A stretch of 64,000 nt of DNA from Pseudoxanthobacter soli DSM 19599 (GCA_945898215.1 CAMDHY010000002.1:62001-126000); one strand, 5' to 3'. Shown: positions 9,926 to 19,857, numbered from the stretch's first letter. The notes: generated by a model not told the origin, from the sequence alone. Numbers and translations: made by a program.

Positions 9926-11566
9926 ATGAATACGTCTACGGTTGCGGATCCGGCACAGACGGCCGACGCTGGCCACGGTAAGGACCACGGCCAGCACTCG
10001 CGATTCGATAGCCGGCCGAGCCCCATCACCATTGCCCTGTTCCTGATGCTGCTCGGCGGCGGCATCGTCTACATGGTCTACTCCGTCTATTCCGACGTGG
10101 CGGGGACTGGTGCCGGCTTCCCCGGCTATGTCGCCTTCCTGCTTCTCGGCCTGGCGTTGCTGATCGCGCTCGGCTTCGAGTTCGTCAACGGCTTCCACGA
10201 CACCGCCAACGCGGTCGCGACGGTCATCTACACGAACTCGCTGAACCCCAATGTTGCGGTGATGTGGTCGGGGCTGTGGAACTTCCTCGGCGTGCTGCTG
10301 TCGTCCGGCGCCGTCGCTTTCGGCATCGTCTCGCTGCTCCCGGTGGAGTTGATCCTGCAGGTCGGCAGCAAGGCCGGCTTCGCCATGGTGTTCGCGCTCC
10401 TGATCGCCGCGATCATCTGGAACCTTGGCACCTGGTATATCGGCTTGCCGGCCTCGAGCTCGCATACGCTGATCGGCTCGATCATCGGCGTCGGCCTCGC
10501 CAACGAATTGATGGCGACATCCGGCGCGGCGACGAGCGGCGTCGACTGGGACCAGGCCGCCAATGTGGGCAAGGCGCTGTTGATCTCGCCGGTTGTCGGC
10601 TTCGTCGCCGCGGGCCTGCTCCTGCTCGCCGCCAAGGTGCTGATCCGCAACAAGGCGCTCTACGAGGAGCCGCAGGGCAACAAGCCGCCGCCGCTGTGGA
10701 TCCGCAGCCTGCTGATCCTAACCTGCACCGGCGTCAGCTTCGCGCACGGCTCGAACGACGGCCAGAAGGGCATGGGTCTCATCATGCTGATCCTGATCGG
10801 CACCGTGCCGACCGCCTACGCCCTCGACCGCGCCGTTCCGGACTCCTATGTCCCGCAGTTCCAGCAGGCCACGCAGGCCGTGCAGACGGCGCTGCAGCCG
10901 CTCACCGCCGGTGTCGCGGTTCCGGCTGATCCGAAGGCCGAGGTGCAGCAGTACGTCGCCTCGCACATCCTTGTCCCCGAGACGGTCGTCGCCCTGTCGG
11001 CGATGATCACTTCGATCGAGCAGCAGATCGTCAGCTACGGCCAGCTGAACAAGCTGCCGGCCGATGCCAGCACCAACGTGCGTAACGAGATGTATCTCGC
11101 CTCCGAGACCATCCGCCTGATGCTGAAGGCGGGCAATCCTGCCTTCGACGCGACGCAACTCGCCGCGCTGAAGGCGTACCGCAGCAGCCTCGACGAGGCG
11201 ACGAAGTTCATCCCGCTGTGGGTGAAGATCGTTGTGGCGATCGCGCTCGGCCTCGGCACGATGGTCGGGTGGAAGCGGATCGTCGTCACCGTCGGCGAGA
11301 AGATCGGCAAGACCCACCTGACCTACGCCCAGGGTGCCTCGGCCGAGCTCGTGGCGATGGCAACGATCGGCGCGGCCGACGTCTACGGCCTGCCGGTCAG
11401 CACCACGCACGTGCTGTCCTCCGGCATCGCCGGCACCATGGCCGCGAACGGCTCCGGCCTGCGCTTCGCGACCGTCCGCAACATCGCGATGGCGTGGATT
11501 CTCACCCTTCCGGCCGCGATCATGCTCGCGGGCGGCCTCTACTGGCTGCTCTTGCAGGCCCTCTGA
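9926..11566 (+). CDS. Inorganic phosphate permease, Pit family
   Basis: An inner-membrane phosphate-metal symporter of about 546 residues. Both Pit repeats are visible: GFEFVNGFHDTANAVATVIYTNSL (about 95) with GLPASSSHTLIGSIIG (about 180), and the second half with FAHGSNDGQKGMG (about 275) and YGLPVSTTHVLSSGIAG (about 490). A poorly hydrophobic stretch of some 130 residues (about 300-435) separates the halves. I choose ATG 9926, preceded by GGGGGGA. No Pho-box-like repeat was recognised upstream. Confidence 0.9.
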   Translation: MNTSTVADPAQTADAGHGKDHGQHSRFDSRPSPITIALFLMLLGGGIVYMVYSVYSDVAGTGAGFPGYVAFLLLGLALLIALGFEFVNGFHDTANAVATVIYTNSLNPNVAVMWSGLWNFLGVLLSSGAVAFGIVSLLPVELILQVGSKAGFAMVFALLIAAIIWNLGTWYIGLPASSSHTLIGSIIGVGLANELMATSGAATSGVDWDQAANVGKALLISPVVGFVAAGLLLLAAKVLIRNKALYEEPQGNKPPPLWIRSLLILTCTGVSFAHGSNDGQKGMGLIMLILIGTVPTAYALDRAVPDSYVPQFQQATQAVQTALQPLTAGVAVPADPKAEVQQYVASHILVPETVVALSAMITSIEQQIVSYGQLNKLPADASTNVRNEMYLASETIRLMLKAGNPAFDATQLAALKAYRSSLDEATKFIPLWVKIVVAIALGLGTMVGWKRIVVTVGEKIGKTHLTYAQGASAELVAMATIGAADVYGLPVSTTHVLSSGIAGTMAANGSGLRFATVRNIAMAWILTLPAAIMLAGGLYWLLLQAL

Positions 11567-11603
11567 CCGGCCTTTCGCGGCAAAGGCGGCCGTCTCGCCG
11601 GCC

Positions 11604-12698
11604 TCAGCCGGCGGCGCCCTCGGCGGCGCCGCTGGTGTCGAGCGTCAGCGGGAAGGAGAGGCGGACGCGGGTGCCCCGGTCGACGGGATCGAAGACGATC
11701 TCGAGGCCGAGCTTGGCCGCCATCGCCGCGACGATGCGCCGGCCGAGGCCGGTCGAGCGCGGCGCGCCGTTCGAGTCGAAGCCGACGCCGTCGTCCTCGA
11801 CGACGAGGTCGCAGAGCCGGCTCTCGCGGCACCCGAAGCGCACCCGCACCGGGCCGCTGCCGTCGGGATAAGCGTATTTCTGGGCGTTCAGGATGAGCTC
11901 GGTGACGACGACGCCGAGCGCCACCGCCCGGTCCGGCTCGATCTCGATCGGCTCGGCCTCCACGGAGATCATCGCCGCCGAGCGCTCGGCATGGCCGGCA
12001 AGACGGATGTCGGAGACGAGCGAGCCGAGATACTGGTCGATGCCGACCGTGTGCACCTGGCCCGAGGCGTAGAGGCGGCGATGCACCTGCGCCACCGCGA
12101 TGACGCGGTTGCGCGCCTCGGAGAGCGCGTCCCGGATCTCCTGGTTGCTCGCGGCAGCGGACTGCAGTTGCAGCAGGGCTGCGATCAGCTGCAGGCTGTT
12201 GCCGACGCGGTGGTTGACCTCGTTCAGCAGCACCGCCCGCTCGCTGGCGAGGGCCTCGAAGCGGTCGCGCGAGGCGCGCAGTTCGGTTTCGGCGGCGTCA
12301 CGCTCGCGGCGGACGCGCACCGTCTCCAGCGCGCCGTCGATCGCGGCCTGCAAGAGTTCGAGGAACTCGCCCTGCACGTCCTTGACGACATAGTCGACGG
12401 CGCCCGCCTTCAGGGCGGCGACGGCGACGCGCCCCTCCTGGGTTCCGGTGACGTAGACGACCGGCGGCGGATCGGCCATGGCGCGCACGGCGGCGAGCGT
12501 CGCGAGCCCGTCGCGGCCGGGCATGTAGTGGTCGAGGGCGATGACGTCGACGTCGCCCGCCTCAATGCGGACGATGCCCGTGTCGCCGTCGGGGGCGGTC
12601 TCCACCTGGAACCCGCGCCGCTCCAGGTGCTTCTGCACCAGCCGCGCCAGGCCGGCGTCGTCGTCGATGTAGAGGACGCGCACCGCCCGATCGCCCAT
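11604..12698 (-). CDS. Receiver - HisKA_2 histidine kinase hybrid
   Basis: A 364-residue cytoplasmic protein with an N-terminal receiver domain (YIDDDAGLARLV acidic pocket, ALDHYMPGRDG phospho-acceptor Asp, Lys in DYVVKD), a short coiled linker, then a HisKA_2-type dimerisation helix (LLNEVNHRVGNSLQLIAALLQL) and an ATPase domain (ELILNAQKYAYPDG, EDDGVGFD, STGLGRRIVAAMAAKLGL). The ATG shares one base with the stop of the upstream response regulator, so translation is coupled. Domain order suggests it receives phosphate from the adjacent kinase and then signals through its own kinase module. Confidence 0.88.
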   Translation of the reverse strand: MGDRAVRVLYIDDDAGLARLVQKHLERRGFQVETAPDGDTGIVRIEAGDVDVIALDHYMPGRDGLATLAAVRAMADPPPVVYVTGTQEGRVAVAALKAGAVDYVVKDVQGEFLELLQAAIDGALETVRVRRERDAAETELRASRDRFEALASERAVLLNEVNHRVGNSLQLIAALLQLQSAAASNQEIRDALSEARNRVIAVAQVHRRLYASGQVHTVGIDQYLGSLVSDIRLAGHAERSAAMISVEAEPIEIEPDRAVALGVVVTELILNAQKYAYPDGSGPVRVRFGCRESRLCDLVVEDDGVGFDSNGAPRSTGLGRRIVAAMAAKLGLEIVFDPVDRGTRVRLSFPLTLDTSGAAEGAAG

Positions 12699-13135
12699 CA
12701 CTCCGCCTCGGGGACCTGGATCACCGCGAAGAACAGGCCGAGCTGCCGGATGGCGTTGGCGAAATTCTCGTAGTTGACCGGTTTCGTCACGTAGACGTTG
12801 CACCCGAGATCGTAGCAGCGCTGAATCTCGTGTTTGTCGTCGGTGGTGGTGAGGACAACCACCGGAATTCGCTTCAGGTGTTCGTTCTCCTTCACGCGCT
12901 TCAGGATGTCGATGCCGGTCATGTCCGGAAGGTTGAGGTCGAGCAGGATCAGGAGCGGCTTGCCGCGGTTGACGATCGCCGTGCCGTCGACGCCGAACAG
13001 GTAGTCGATCGCACCGGTACCGTCCCGGAACGGCACGATCTCGTTGTTGACGCCGGCACGGCGGATGTTCTTCTCGATGAGGCGCGCGTGGCCCTCGTCG
13101 TCTTCGATCATGACGATGGTGACGGGAACGGTCAT
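12698..13135 (-). CDS. Single-domain response regulator (Rcp1-like)
   Basis: A 145-residue stand-alone receiver with acidic pocket IEDDEGHARLI, phosphorylation Asp in LLDLNLPDMTG, the TTTDD switch segment and the conserved Lys in VTKPVNY. It resembles the Rcp1-type receivers that partner phytochrome-like kinases. It has a four-base ATGA overlap with the kinase before it and a one-base overlap with the hybrid after it. Confidence 0.9.
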   Translation of the reverse strand: MTVPVTIVMIEDDEGHARLIEKNIRRAGVNNEIVPFRDGTGAIDYLFGVDGTAIVNRGKPLLILLDLNLPDMTGIDILKRVKENEHLKRIPVVVLTTTDDKHEIQRCYDLGCNVYVTKPVNYENFANAIRQLGLFFAVIQVPEAE

Positions 13136-14637
13136 CCCGGTTCCTCCTGCAGGCGTTCGTGGGTCGGCGGCAGCCAGCGCCGCGGCAGGCGCACCGTGAA
13201 GGTCGTTCCCTTGTTCAAGTCTGATCGCACCGTGATGGCACCGCCGAGGCGCCGCACCAGCGTCTTGACGTGGGCGAGGCCGATGCCCTCGCCCGGCTGG
13301 TCCTGCGTACCGGCGCGCCGGAACAGCTCGAACACCCGCTCGAGATCGCGTGCGTCGATCCCCCGACCGTTGTCGGCGACCTCGTAGACGACCGAGCGTC
13401 CGTCGAACCGGCCGCTGATCTCGACACGGGCCGGCACGTCGCGGCGGCGGTACTTGATGGCATTGTCGATGAGGTTCGTGAAGACCTGCTCGAGCGCCAG
13501 CCGGTCGGTCTCGAGCGAGGGCAGGGAGCCGATCGAGAGGCTGGCGTCGATCTCCTGCAGGCGATGGGCTAAGGAGGCGCCGATCCCTTCGACGAGGGCC
13601 TTGGCGTCGATCACCTCCGGGCGGAACTCGCGCCGGCCCTCCCGCGACAGCCGCAGGATGGCGTTGATCAGCCGGTCCATCTTGTCGATCGACGACTTGA
13701 TGAAGCCGAGCGCCTCGGTGAAGTCGGCAGCGAGTTCGGTATCCGCACCGGCCTCGTCGCCGGCCTGGGCGCGCAGCCGCTCGAGCCGCACGAAGACGTC
13801 GTCGCGCAGCGCCTCGAGTTCGCTGGTGAAGCCCATGATGTTGACGAGCGGGGCGCGCAGGTCGTGGCTGACGATGTAGGCGAAGCGCTGGATCTCGAGG
13901 TTCGCCTCGCTGAGGTCGGCGGTGCGCTCGGCGACGCGGGCCTCGAGGTCGAAGTTGGCGGTCGCCAGCGCAGCATGGGCCTCTCCCAACTGTCGCGTGG
14001 CGCGGCTGACGAGGTAGAGCGCGAAGGCGGCGACCATGAGAATGATGAGGATGCCGGCCACCGTCACCACGATGAGCGCCAGGCTCGACAGCCTCGCGGC
14101 CTGCGATCGGTCCGAAAAGTCGCGGCGTTCGATCTCCCGCATCGCCTCGAAGCCGTCGGCGATTTCTTCCATCAACGCCTCGCCGCGGCCGCTGCGGACC
14201 AGCGCCAGCGCCGCCGCGGCATCGCCCGCCTGCACGAGTGCCACGGTCTCGGCGAGCTCGGTGAGCTTCGCATCGATCGTCGGAGTGAGGGCCTCCAGCC
14301 GCTGGAGCTGTTCGGGATCGTCGGCCAGCACCTCCCGCAGCCGCTGCGTCGCCGGTACCACCAAAGCAGCCGATGCCTGATACTGCTCAAGCATCCTTGG
14401 CTCGCCGGTGAGGAGATAGCCGCGCTGGAAGCTCTCCGTGCGGCGGACGCGAGCCTGCTGGGTGGTCAGGTCATACTGGACCTGGACGCTGGCGGCGGCG
14501 ACCGCCGCATCTTCCTGCGACTTGAAGACGAGCCAGGCGGATGTGGCTGCGATTGCCGTCAGCACCAGGAATCCGGCCAGCATGAGCAGCGGCTGACCGG
14601 TGTACCAGTGCGGCTTGTAGGTGATGGCGAGTGGCAA
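13132..14637 (-). CDS. CHASE3-domain membrane histidine kinase
   Basis: A 501-residue inner-membrane sensor kinase. TM1 is at about 16-36, followed by a periplasmic CHASE3-type domain containing the QARVRRTESFQRGYLLTGEP segment, then TM2 at about 190-212 and a coiled-coil. The HisKA domain carries YIVSHDLRAPLVNIMGF. The ATPase domain has NLIDNAIKYRR, VADNGRGID and GEGIGLAHVKTLV. It is first gene of a three-gene operon (kinase, receiver, receiver-kinase) and so the likely signal input. The ligand is unknown. Confidence 0.9.
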   Translation of the reverse strand: MPLAITYKPHWYTGQPLLMLAGFLVLTAIAATSAWLVFKSQEDAAVAAASVQVQYDLTTQQARVRRTESFQRGYLLTGEPRMLEQYQASAALVVPATQRLREVLADDPEQLQRLEALTPTIDAKLTELAETVALVQAGDAAAALALVRSGRGEALMEEIADGFEAMREIERRDFSDRSQAARLSSLALIVVTVAGILIILMVAAFALYLVSRATRQLGEAHAALATANFDLEARVAERTADLSEANLEIQRFAYIVSHDLRAPLVNIMGFTSELEALRDDVFVRLERLRAQAGDEAGADTELAADFTEALGFIKSSIDKMDRLINAILRLSREGRREFRPEVIDAKALVEGIGASLAHRLQEIDASLSIGSLPSLETDRLALEQVFTNLIDNAIKYRRRDVPARVEISGRFDGRSVVYEVADNGRGIDARDLERVFELFRRAGTQDQPGEGIGLAHVKTLVRRLGGAITVRSDLNKGTTFTVRLPRRWLPPTHERLQEEPG

Positions 14638-14845
14638 CAGGGGGGGTCCGTGACGAGAGGGGAAGCAAGCACGCCTACCCTCGCCGACGACCGGTCACCC
14701 GGCGCCCCGACACGGCGTCTCGTCCTCCCGATCGCAAACCCTCGCCGCAAGCAAAAGGTTCCCGCCCGGCGAAAGTTTTTCGACGCGCCGCGCGCCCTGT
14801 CGCCGCAGGGCGTTACCGCTACCCTTCCTTCCCCGCGGCCGCTTC

Positions 14846-15253
14846 TCAGGCGCTGCGGTCGAGGGCCTGGCGTGCCGCAGAGCGGTGGTCCTCGGTGATG
14901 TGCGCCCTGATGACGCCGAGCACGCCGAGCAGCACCGTCACGTCGTCGGTGAAACCGATGCCGGCGAGGAGATCGGGGACCATGTCGACCGGCATGACGA
15001 AATAGGCGATGGCGCCGAGCAACATCGCCCGCACCCGGAACGGCGTGCGCCGGTCGAGGGCGCAGTAGTAGGCCGCGACCAGTTCCTCGGCGAACGGCAC
15101 GTGGCTCGCGGCCCGCTTCATCGTCGTCCAGAAGCCACGGCGGACGCGCCGCTCGTTGGCATCGAAGCGCGCCTCGTGCGCGGAGCCGCCATAGGCAGTG
15201 TCGGCGTCGAAGTCGTCACCGGGATAGGTGGCGGAGGCGGACGGGCGGGGCAT
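14846..15253 (-). CDS. YkvA-family (DUF1232) protein
   Basis: A 135-residue protein with the DUF1232 core: a hydrophobic segment (MLLGAIAYFVMPVDMVPD) followed by GFTDDVTVLLGVLGVI, near residues 78-115. The family is widespread, probably membrane-associated, and of unknown function. The N-terminal 50 residues are charged and not conserved. The 208 bases between it and the CHASE3 kinase start hold no gene that I can see. Confidence 0.85.
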   Translation of the reverse strand: MPRPSASATYPGDDFDADTAYGGSAHEARFDANERRVRRGFWTTMKRAASHVPFAEELVAAYYCALDRRTPFRVRAMLLGAIAYFVMPVDMVPDLLAGIGFTDDVTVLLGVLGVIRAHITEDHRSAARQALDRSA

Positions 15254-15471
15254 CGCGGTTCTCTCTCCCTGGCCCGCACAGAACGCTGCGCGGCCGGCGT
15301 TGGTTCAGATCGCAGATGGTCCCGGCCGCCCTGTGGTGCAAGAGGCCCGCCCGGGCGGCACGCGGCGGCGCGAAAGCCGCGCCCCTCGTTGGCGCCGCCG
15401 CGAGCCGGGTGCTACGAGTTTCCGCGCCACCCAGTCGCCTGAGGCGTGGATGGCCACCAGCGAGGACGACG

Positions 15472-16047
15472 ATGAGCCGACGCGACCCCGCTTCGCCCGC
15501 CACCCCGCCGGCCGTCGCGGCGGACGATGGCGACGGCCGGATCGGCGTGCTGTTCGTCTGCCTCGGCAACATCTGCCGCTCGCCGCTGGCGGAGGGCGCG
15601 TTCCACCACGCCGTTGCCGCCCGAGGGCTCGGGCACCGCTTCCGGATCGATTCCGCCGGTATCTCCGACTTCCACGAGGGCGACCCGCCGGACCGCCGCG
15701 CCATCGCGGTCGCGGCGGCGCGCGGCCTCGACATCTCCGGCCAGCGCTCGCGGCCGGTGCGGCCCGGCGACTTCGTCGCCTTCGACTGGATCCTCGCGAT
15801 GGACGGGTCGAACCTCACCGCCCTCGATGCGGCGGCGCCCGACAACGCGACGGCCCACGTCGGTCTGCTGCTGGAGGTGGCGGAGGGGCGGGCGAAGGCG
15901 GTACCGGACCCCTACTACGACGGCCCGGCGGAGTTTTCGGCGGTGCTCGACACGGTGAGCCGCGCGGCGGAGCGGCTGCTCGACCGGCTGCTCGGCGAGC
16001 CTCAGGACGGGCGGGCGGCGCCGGCGCCGAAGCGGCGCTCGACGTAG
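15472..16047 (+). CDS. Low-molecular-weight protein tyrosine phosphatase
   Basis: A 191-residue cytoplasmic phosphatase. The P-loop is [14 protein letters not shown] (CX5R, Cys about residue 31), and the general-acid aspartate lies in DPYYDG near residue 147. I place the start at ATG 15472, just before the phosphatase domain, with GAGGA ahead. The frame is open upstream, but that part is not homologous. Its 3' end overlaps the convergent ispG gene by 46 bases, so the C-terminal Pro/Ala/Arg tail is encoded within the antisense of ispG. Confidence 0.88.
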   Translation: MSRRDPASPATPPAVAADDGDGRIGVLFVCLGNICRSPLAEGAFHHAVAARGLGHRFRIDSAGISDFHEGDPPDRRAIAVAAARGLDISGQRSRPVRPGDFVAFDWILAMDGSNLTALDAAAPDNATAHVGLLLEVAEGRAKAVPDPYYDGPAEFSAVLDTVSRAAERLLDRLLGEPQDGRAAPAPKRRST

Positions 16048-17297
16048 GTCTCGACCATCGCCTTGAACTCGGCGGCGATGGTCGGCCCGCGCAGCGTCGC
16101 GGCCTTGGCGCCGTCGATGAACACCGGCGCCGTCGGCGTCTCGCCGGTGCCGGGCAGCGAGATGCCGATGTCGGCGTGCTTGGACTCGCCCGGTCCGTTG
16201 ACGATGCAGCCCATCACCGCGACCTTCATCGTCTCGACACCGGGATAGGTCTCCCGCCACACCGGCATCCGCTCGGTGAGGTGGGCCTCGATCTCCTTGG
16301 CGAGTTCCTGGAACACCGTCGAGGTCGTCCGCCCGCAGCCCGGGCAAGCGGAGACGACCGGCACGAAGGCGCGGAAGCCCATCGTCTGCAGCAGCTCCTG
16401 GGCGACCTTCACCTCGAGCGTGCGGTCGCCGCCTGGCTCGGGGGTCAGCGAGATGCGGATGGTGTCGCCGATGCCCTCCTGCAGGAGCACGCCGAGGGCG
16501 GCGGAGGAGGCGACGATGCCCTTCGAGCCCATGCCGGCCTCGGTGAGGCCGAGGTGGAGCGCGTAAGGCCCGCGGCGTGCGAGCTCGCGATAGACCGCGA
16601 TCAGTTCCTGCACCTGGCTGACCTTCGCCGACAGGATGATGCGGTTCGCCGGCAGCCCGATCTCCTCGGCGCGCTCGGCCGACAGGATCGCCGAGCGGAC
16701 GATCGCCTCGCGCAGCACCGCCGGGGCGGGCAGGGGCGCCGCGGCGGCGGCGTTCTCGTCCATCAGCAGGGTGAGGAGCTCCTGGTCGAGCGAGCCCCAG
16801 TTGACGCCGATGCGGACCGCCTTGTCGAGCTTCGCGGCGAGCTCGATGATCGACCCGAACTGGCGGTCACGCTTCTCGCGGAAGCCGACATTGCCCGGGT
16901 TGATGCGGTACTTGGCGAGCGCCTCGGCGCAGGCCGGGTAGTCGGCGAGGAGCTTGTGGCCGACATAGTGGAAGTCGCCGACGAGCGGCACCGGCAGCCC
17001 CATGTGGGCGAGCCGGTCGCGGATCACCGGCACGGCGGCGGCGGCCTCCGGCCGGTCGACGGTGATGCGGACGATCTCGGAGCCGGCGCGGGCGAGCGCG
17101 GCCACCTGCCGGACGGTCGCCTCGATGTCGGCGGTGTCGGTGTTGGTCATCGACTGCACGACGATCGGCGCGCCGCCGCCGACCATGACGCCGCCGACGT
17201 CGACGGCGACGCTCTCGCGTCGTGGTGCCGGGCCGGCCACAGTCGGGCGGGCCTCGGCGGATGCGGCGAAGTCTGCGACGGGCGTATGAGCGGTCAT
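16002..17297 (-). CDS. ispG: 4-hydroxy-3-methylbut-2-enyl diphosphate synthase
   Basis: A 431-residue [4Fe-4S] enzyme of the MEP isoprenoid pathway (also called GcpE). The TIM-barrel half starts with [21 protein letters not shown]. The cluster cysteines are in [10 protein letters not shown] and [17 protein letters not shown] near the C-terminus. Length fits proteobacterial IspG. It is followed by an overlapping convergent phosphatase gene. Confidence 0.96.
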   Translation of the reverse strand: MTAHTPVADFAASAEARPTVAGPAPRRESVAVDVGGVMVGGGAPIVVQSMTNTDTADIEATVRQVAALARAGSEIVRITVDRPEAAAAVPVIRDRLAHMGLPVPLVGDFHYVGHKLLADYPACAEALAKYRINPGNVGFREKRDRQFGSIIELAAKLDKAVRIGVNWGSLDQELLTLLMDENAAAAAPLPAPAVLREAIVRSAILSAERAEEIGLPANRIILSAKVSQVQELIAVYRELARRGPYALHLGLTEAGMGSKGIVASSAALGVLLQEGIGDTIRISLTPEPGGDRTLEVKVAQELLQTMGFRAFVPVVSACPGCGRTTSTVFQELAKEIEAHLTERMPVWRETYPGVETMKVAVMGCIVNGPGESKHADIGISLPGTGETPTAPVFIDGAKAATLRGPTIAAEFKAMVETYVERRFGAGAARPS

Positions 17298-17364
17298 CGG
17301 CCTCGGTCCGGCGTCCCTCCCGAAGGCGTGCCAGAGGGGCCGGGCGGCGTCAACCCGGGTAGCG

Positions 17365-18276
17365 TCAACCGCGCTTGACGCGCGCGTTGACGAACAGCAG
17401 CCCCAGCACGACGAGGACGGCCGCCACCACCAGCGACCACGTCAGCGGCTCGCCGAGCAGCAGTACCCCGAAGGCGACGCCGAACAGCGGCGTCATCGAT
17501 GTCGCCGCCTGCAGCGGCCCGGCCGGATGGCGGCTGACGAGGCGGAACCAGAACACGAAGGTGACGAAGGCGACCCAGACCGTCTGGTAGGCCATCCAGC
17601 CGATCGCCTCGAGCGACACCGGCAGGACGATCTCCTCGCCGAGCAGCGCCGCCGCCGTCCACGCCATCGCGGCGGAGACGACGAGCTGGTAGAGGATCAC
17701 CTTCTCGGGCGGGGCGGTGCGCAGGCGGGTGCCGCGGATCATCAGCGTCGTCGCCCCCCACAGGGCGCCGCCGGCGAGGCAGAACAGGTCGCCGACGATG
17801 CTCGCGCCGCTCGCCCCCGGCACCGGAACGCCGAGCGCCACCGCGACGCCGGTGAACGACAGCGCCAGCCCCAGCCACTGCACGCGCCGGAGCCGCTCGC
17901 CCGGCAGCAGCCAGACGGCGCCGAGCGCGACGAAGAAGGGCGCGGTGTAGAGGAAGACGACGGAGCGGCTCGCCGCCGTCCACGACAGCCCGAGATCGAT
18001 CAGCAGGAACTCGGCGCCGAACAGGAGCCCGATGCCGAGGCCGTAGAGGATCGTGCCGTCCGGCCGGAACACCGGCACGCCGCGCGCGAAGGCGTAGGCG
18101 AGCATCAGAAGCGCGCCGCCGGAGGAGCGGATCGCCATCTGCGTCATCGGCGGGATCTCCGCCATCGCGAGCTTGATGCCGGCCTGCTGCAGCCCCCAGC
18201 TGGCGCACAGCATCACGAGCAGCGCGATCACCGACGCGTCGAAGCTGCGGGCGGGCCGCAGGGCGGAGGTGGGCAT
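17365..18276 (-). CDS. EamA-family (DMT) transporter
   Basis: A 303-residue inner-membrane protein with about ten predicted TM segments in two EamA repeats. The second repeat opens near residue 155 and includes [18 protein letters not shown] conserved [21 protein letters not shown] motif lies near the C-terminus. The family exports amino acids, metabolites and drugs, so the substrate cannot be told. It lies 67 bases upstream of ispG on the same strand and may be cotranscribed with it. Confidence 0.9.
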   Translation of the reverse strand: MPTSALRPARSFDASVIALLVMLCASWGLQQAGIKLAMAEIPPMTQMAIRSSGGALLMLAYAFARGVPVFRPDGTILYGLGIGLLFGAEFLLIDLGLSWTAASRSVVFLYTAPFFVALGAVWLLPGERLRRVQWLGLALSFTGVAVALGVPVPGASGASIVGDLFCLAGGALWGATTLMIRGTRLRTAPPEKVILYQLVVSAAMAWTAAALLGEEIVLPVSLEAIGWMAYQTVWVAFVTFVFWFRLVSRHPAGPLQAATSMTPLFGVAFGVLLLGEPLTWSLVVAAVLVVLGLLFVNARVKRG

Positions 18277-18349
18277 GGGTGATCCGGGCGGGAGAAGGCG
18301 GGGAGGGGAGACGGCGGGCGCCGCGGCGCGTCGGTCGGCCGGTGGTGCC

Positions 18350-18934
18350 TCAGTCGGGGTGCGGGGCCTCGGGTGCGTCGGCGCAGTGGCGGCAGACGCC
18401 GAGGATCTCGAGTGCCGCCGACCGCGGCCGGAAACCGGCCGGCGCGCAGGTGCGCTCGAGATCGATGCCGACCTCGTCGGCCGCCACCTCGCCGACCTGG
18501 CCGCAGCGGTCGCAGATGAGGAAGACGAGCGGGCGGGCGGCGTCGTGGTGGCCGGCGCAGGCGACGAAGGCGTTCAGCCGCTCGATGCGGTGGGCGAGGC
18601 CGTTCTCCGTGAGGAAGGACAGGGCGCGATAGACGGTGATCGGCGCCGGCCGCGGTCCTTCGGCGGCGAGGTGTTCGATGAGGTCGTAGGCGCCGACCGG
18701 GGCGTGGCTGCGGGCGAGCGCCTCCAGCACGCGGCGCCGGCCGGGCGACAGCGTCAGTCCGAGCGCCCGGCAGGTCGCCTCGGCCCGCGCCAGCGTGTCG
18801 GCGGCGCAGGCGTGGTGGTCGTGGCCGGCGGGCGGAAACATCGTCGCCACCGCATCTTCCGCGGCGTGGTCGCGCCCGCTGCTGTGGTCTTGGGTGTGGG
18901 GCCGGGGCGCCCCGGCCTGTCGTTCGCGCATCAT
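18350..18934 (-). CDS. Fur-family regulator, probably Zur (zinc uptake regulator)
   Basis: Up to 194 residues. The winged helix is about 55-115 (LTLSPGRRRVLEALARSHAPVGAYDLIEHL, TVYRALSFLTENGLAHRIE). The dimerisation domain has the two structural-zinc CXXC pairs, CDRCG and CRHC. A His/Cys-rich patch (HDHHAC) precedes the DNA-binding domain. Lack of a separate His-rich regulatory loop, the extended N-terminus and the C-terminal CRHCAD favour Zur over Fur or Irr. The start is uncertain; ATG at 18841 (minus strand) would begin at MFPPAGHDHH. A zinc-transporter operon is not adjacent. Confidence 0.8.
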   Translation of the reverse strand: MMRERQAGAPRPHTQDHSSGRDHAAEDAVATMFPPAGHDHHACAADTLARAEATCRALGLTLSPGRRRVLEALARSHAPVGAYDLIEHLAAEGPRPAPITVYRALSFLTENGLAHRIERLNAFVACAGHHDAARPLVFLICDRCGQVGEVAADEVGIDLERTCAPAGFRPRSAALEILGVCRHCADAPEAPHPD

Positions 18935-18971
18935 GCAGATAGGATAGCACGGCCGCAGACGTCGCGTCGCT

Positions 18972-19005
18972 GCAGCGCAGCAGCTTCTGGCTCGCAGCGC
19001 AGCAG
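18972..19005. repeat. Direct repeat in the zur/bdhA intergenic region
   Basis: Two identical 12-base units, GCAGCGCAGCAG at 18972-18983 and 18994-19005, have a 22-base period (about two helical turns). They lie in the only gap between the divergent Fur-family gene and bdhA, so they could be a regulator site for either gene. No regulator can be assigned from sequence. Confidence 0.5.
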
Positions 19006-19045
19006 ACGTTTACGATTGCCGATCGGCAAACCGCGGAGGGACGAG

Positions 19046-19828
19046 ATGTTGAAGGGCAAGAACGCCGTCGTCACGGGATCGACGTCCGGCATCGGGCTGG
19101 CGATCGCCCGTGCCTATGCGTCGAAGGGCATGAACGTGACGATCAACGGTTTCGGCGACGCCGCCGCGATCGAAGCGGAGCGGGCGAAGATCACCGCCGA
19201 CTTCGGTGTGCAGGCCGCCTATTCCGGCGCCGACATGTCCAAGGCCGCCGAGATCGCCCAGATGATCGCGGACGCCGAGAAGCGCTTCGGATCGGTCGAC
19301 GTGCTCGTCAACAACGCCGGCATCCAGTTCGTCTCGCCGGTGGAGGAGTTCCCGCTGGAGAAGTGGGACCAGATCATCGCCATCAATCTCTCGGCCGCCT
19401 TCCACGCCATCCGGGCGGCGGTGCCGGGCATGAAGGCGCGCAAGTGGGGGCGCATCATCAACACCGCCTCGGCGCACGCTCTCGTCGCCTCGCCGTTCAA
19501 GTCCGCCTACGTCGCCGCCAAGCACGGCATCGCCGGCCTCACCAAGACCGTCGCGCTCGAGACCGCGCAGTTCGGCATCACCGTCAACGCGATCTGCCCC
19601 GGCTACGTCTGGACGCCCCTCGTCGAGAAGCAGATCCCCGAGACGATGAAGGCCCGCGGCCTCACCGAGGAGCAGGTCAAGAAGGACGTGCTGCTCGCCG
19701 CGCAGCCGACGAAGGAGTTCGTCACCGTCGAGCAGGTGGCCGCCTTCGCCTGCTTCCTCGCCACCGACGAGGCCGCCTCGATCACCGGCGCCATCCTGCC
19801 CATCGACGGCGGCTGGACGGCCGAGTAA
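19046..19828 (+). CDS. bdhA: 3-hydroxybutyrate dehydrogenase (SDR)
   Basis: A 260-residue short-chain dehydrogenase converting 3-hydroxybutyrate to acetoacetate during polyhydroxybutyrate turnover. Cofactor motif GSTSGIGLAIA (about 10), NNAG (about 89), catalytic Ser in INTASAHALVASPFKSAY, and Tyr/Lys in YVAAKHGIAG are present. The ending TGAILPIDGGWTAE is typical of this enzyme. The start is ATG 19046 with GGAGGGA ahead. The two phasins near 33 kb are consistent with PHB metabolism in this organism. Confidence 0.92.
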   Translation: MLKGKNAVVTGSTSGIGLAIARAYASKGMNVTINGFGDAAAIEAERAKITADFGVQAAYSGADMSKAAEIAQMIADAEKRFGSVDVLVNNAGIQFVSPVEEFPLEKWDQIIAINLSAAFHAIRAAVPGMKARKWGRIINTASAHALVASPFKSAYVAAKHGIAGLTKTVALETAQFGITVNAICPGYVWTPLVEKQIPETMKARGLTEEQVKKDVLLAAQPTKEFVTVEQVAAFACFLATDEAASITGAILPIDGGWTAE

Positions 19829-19857
19829 GACCTGTCTCCAGAGCCTTCCCGACGACG

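Noticed and set aside
15316-15471. Longer N-terminus for the LMW phosphatase from 15316
   Set aside because: The added 52 residues are Arg/Ala-rich and not homologous; ATG 15472 is close to the conserved domain.
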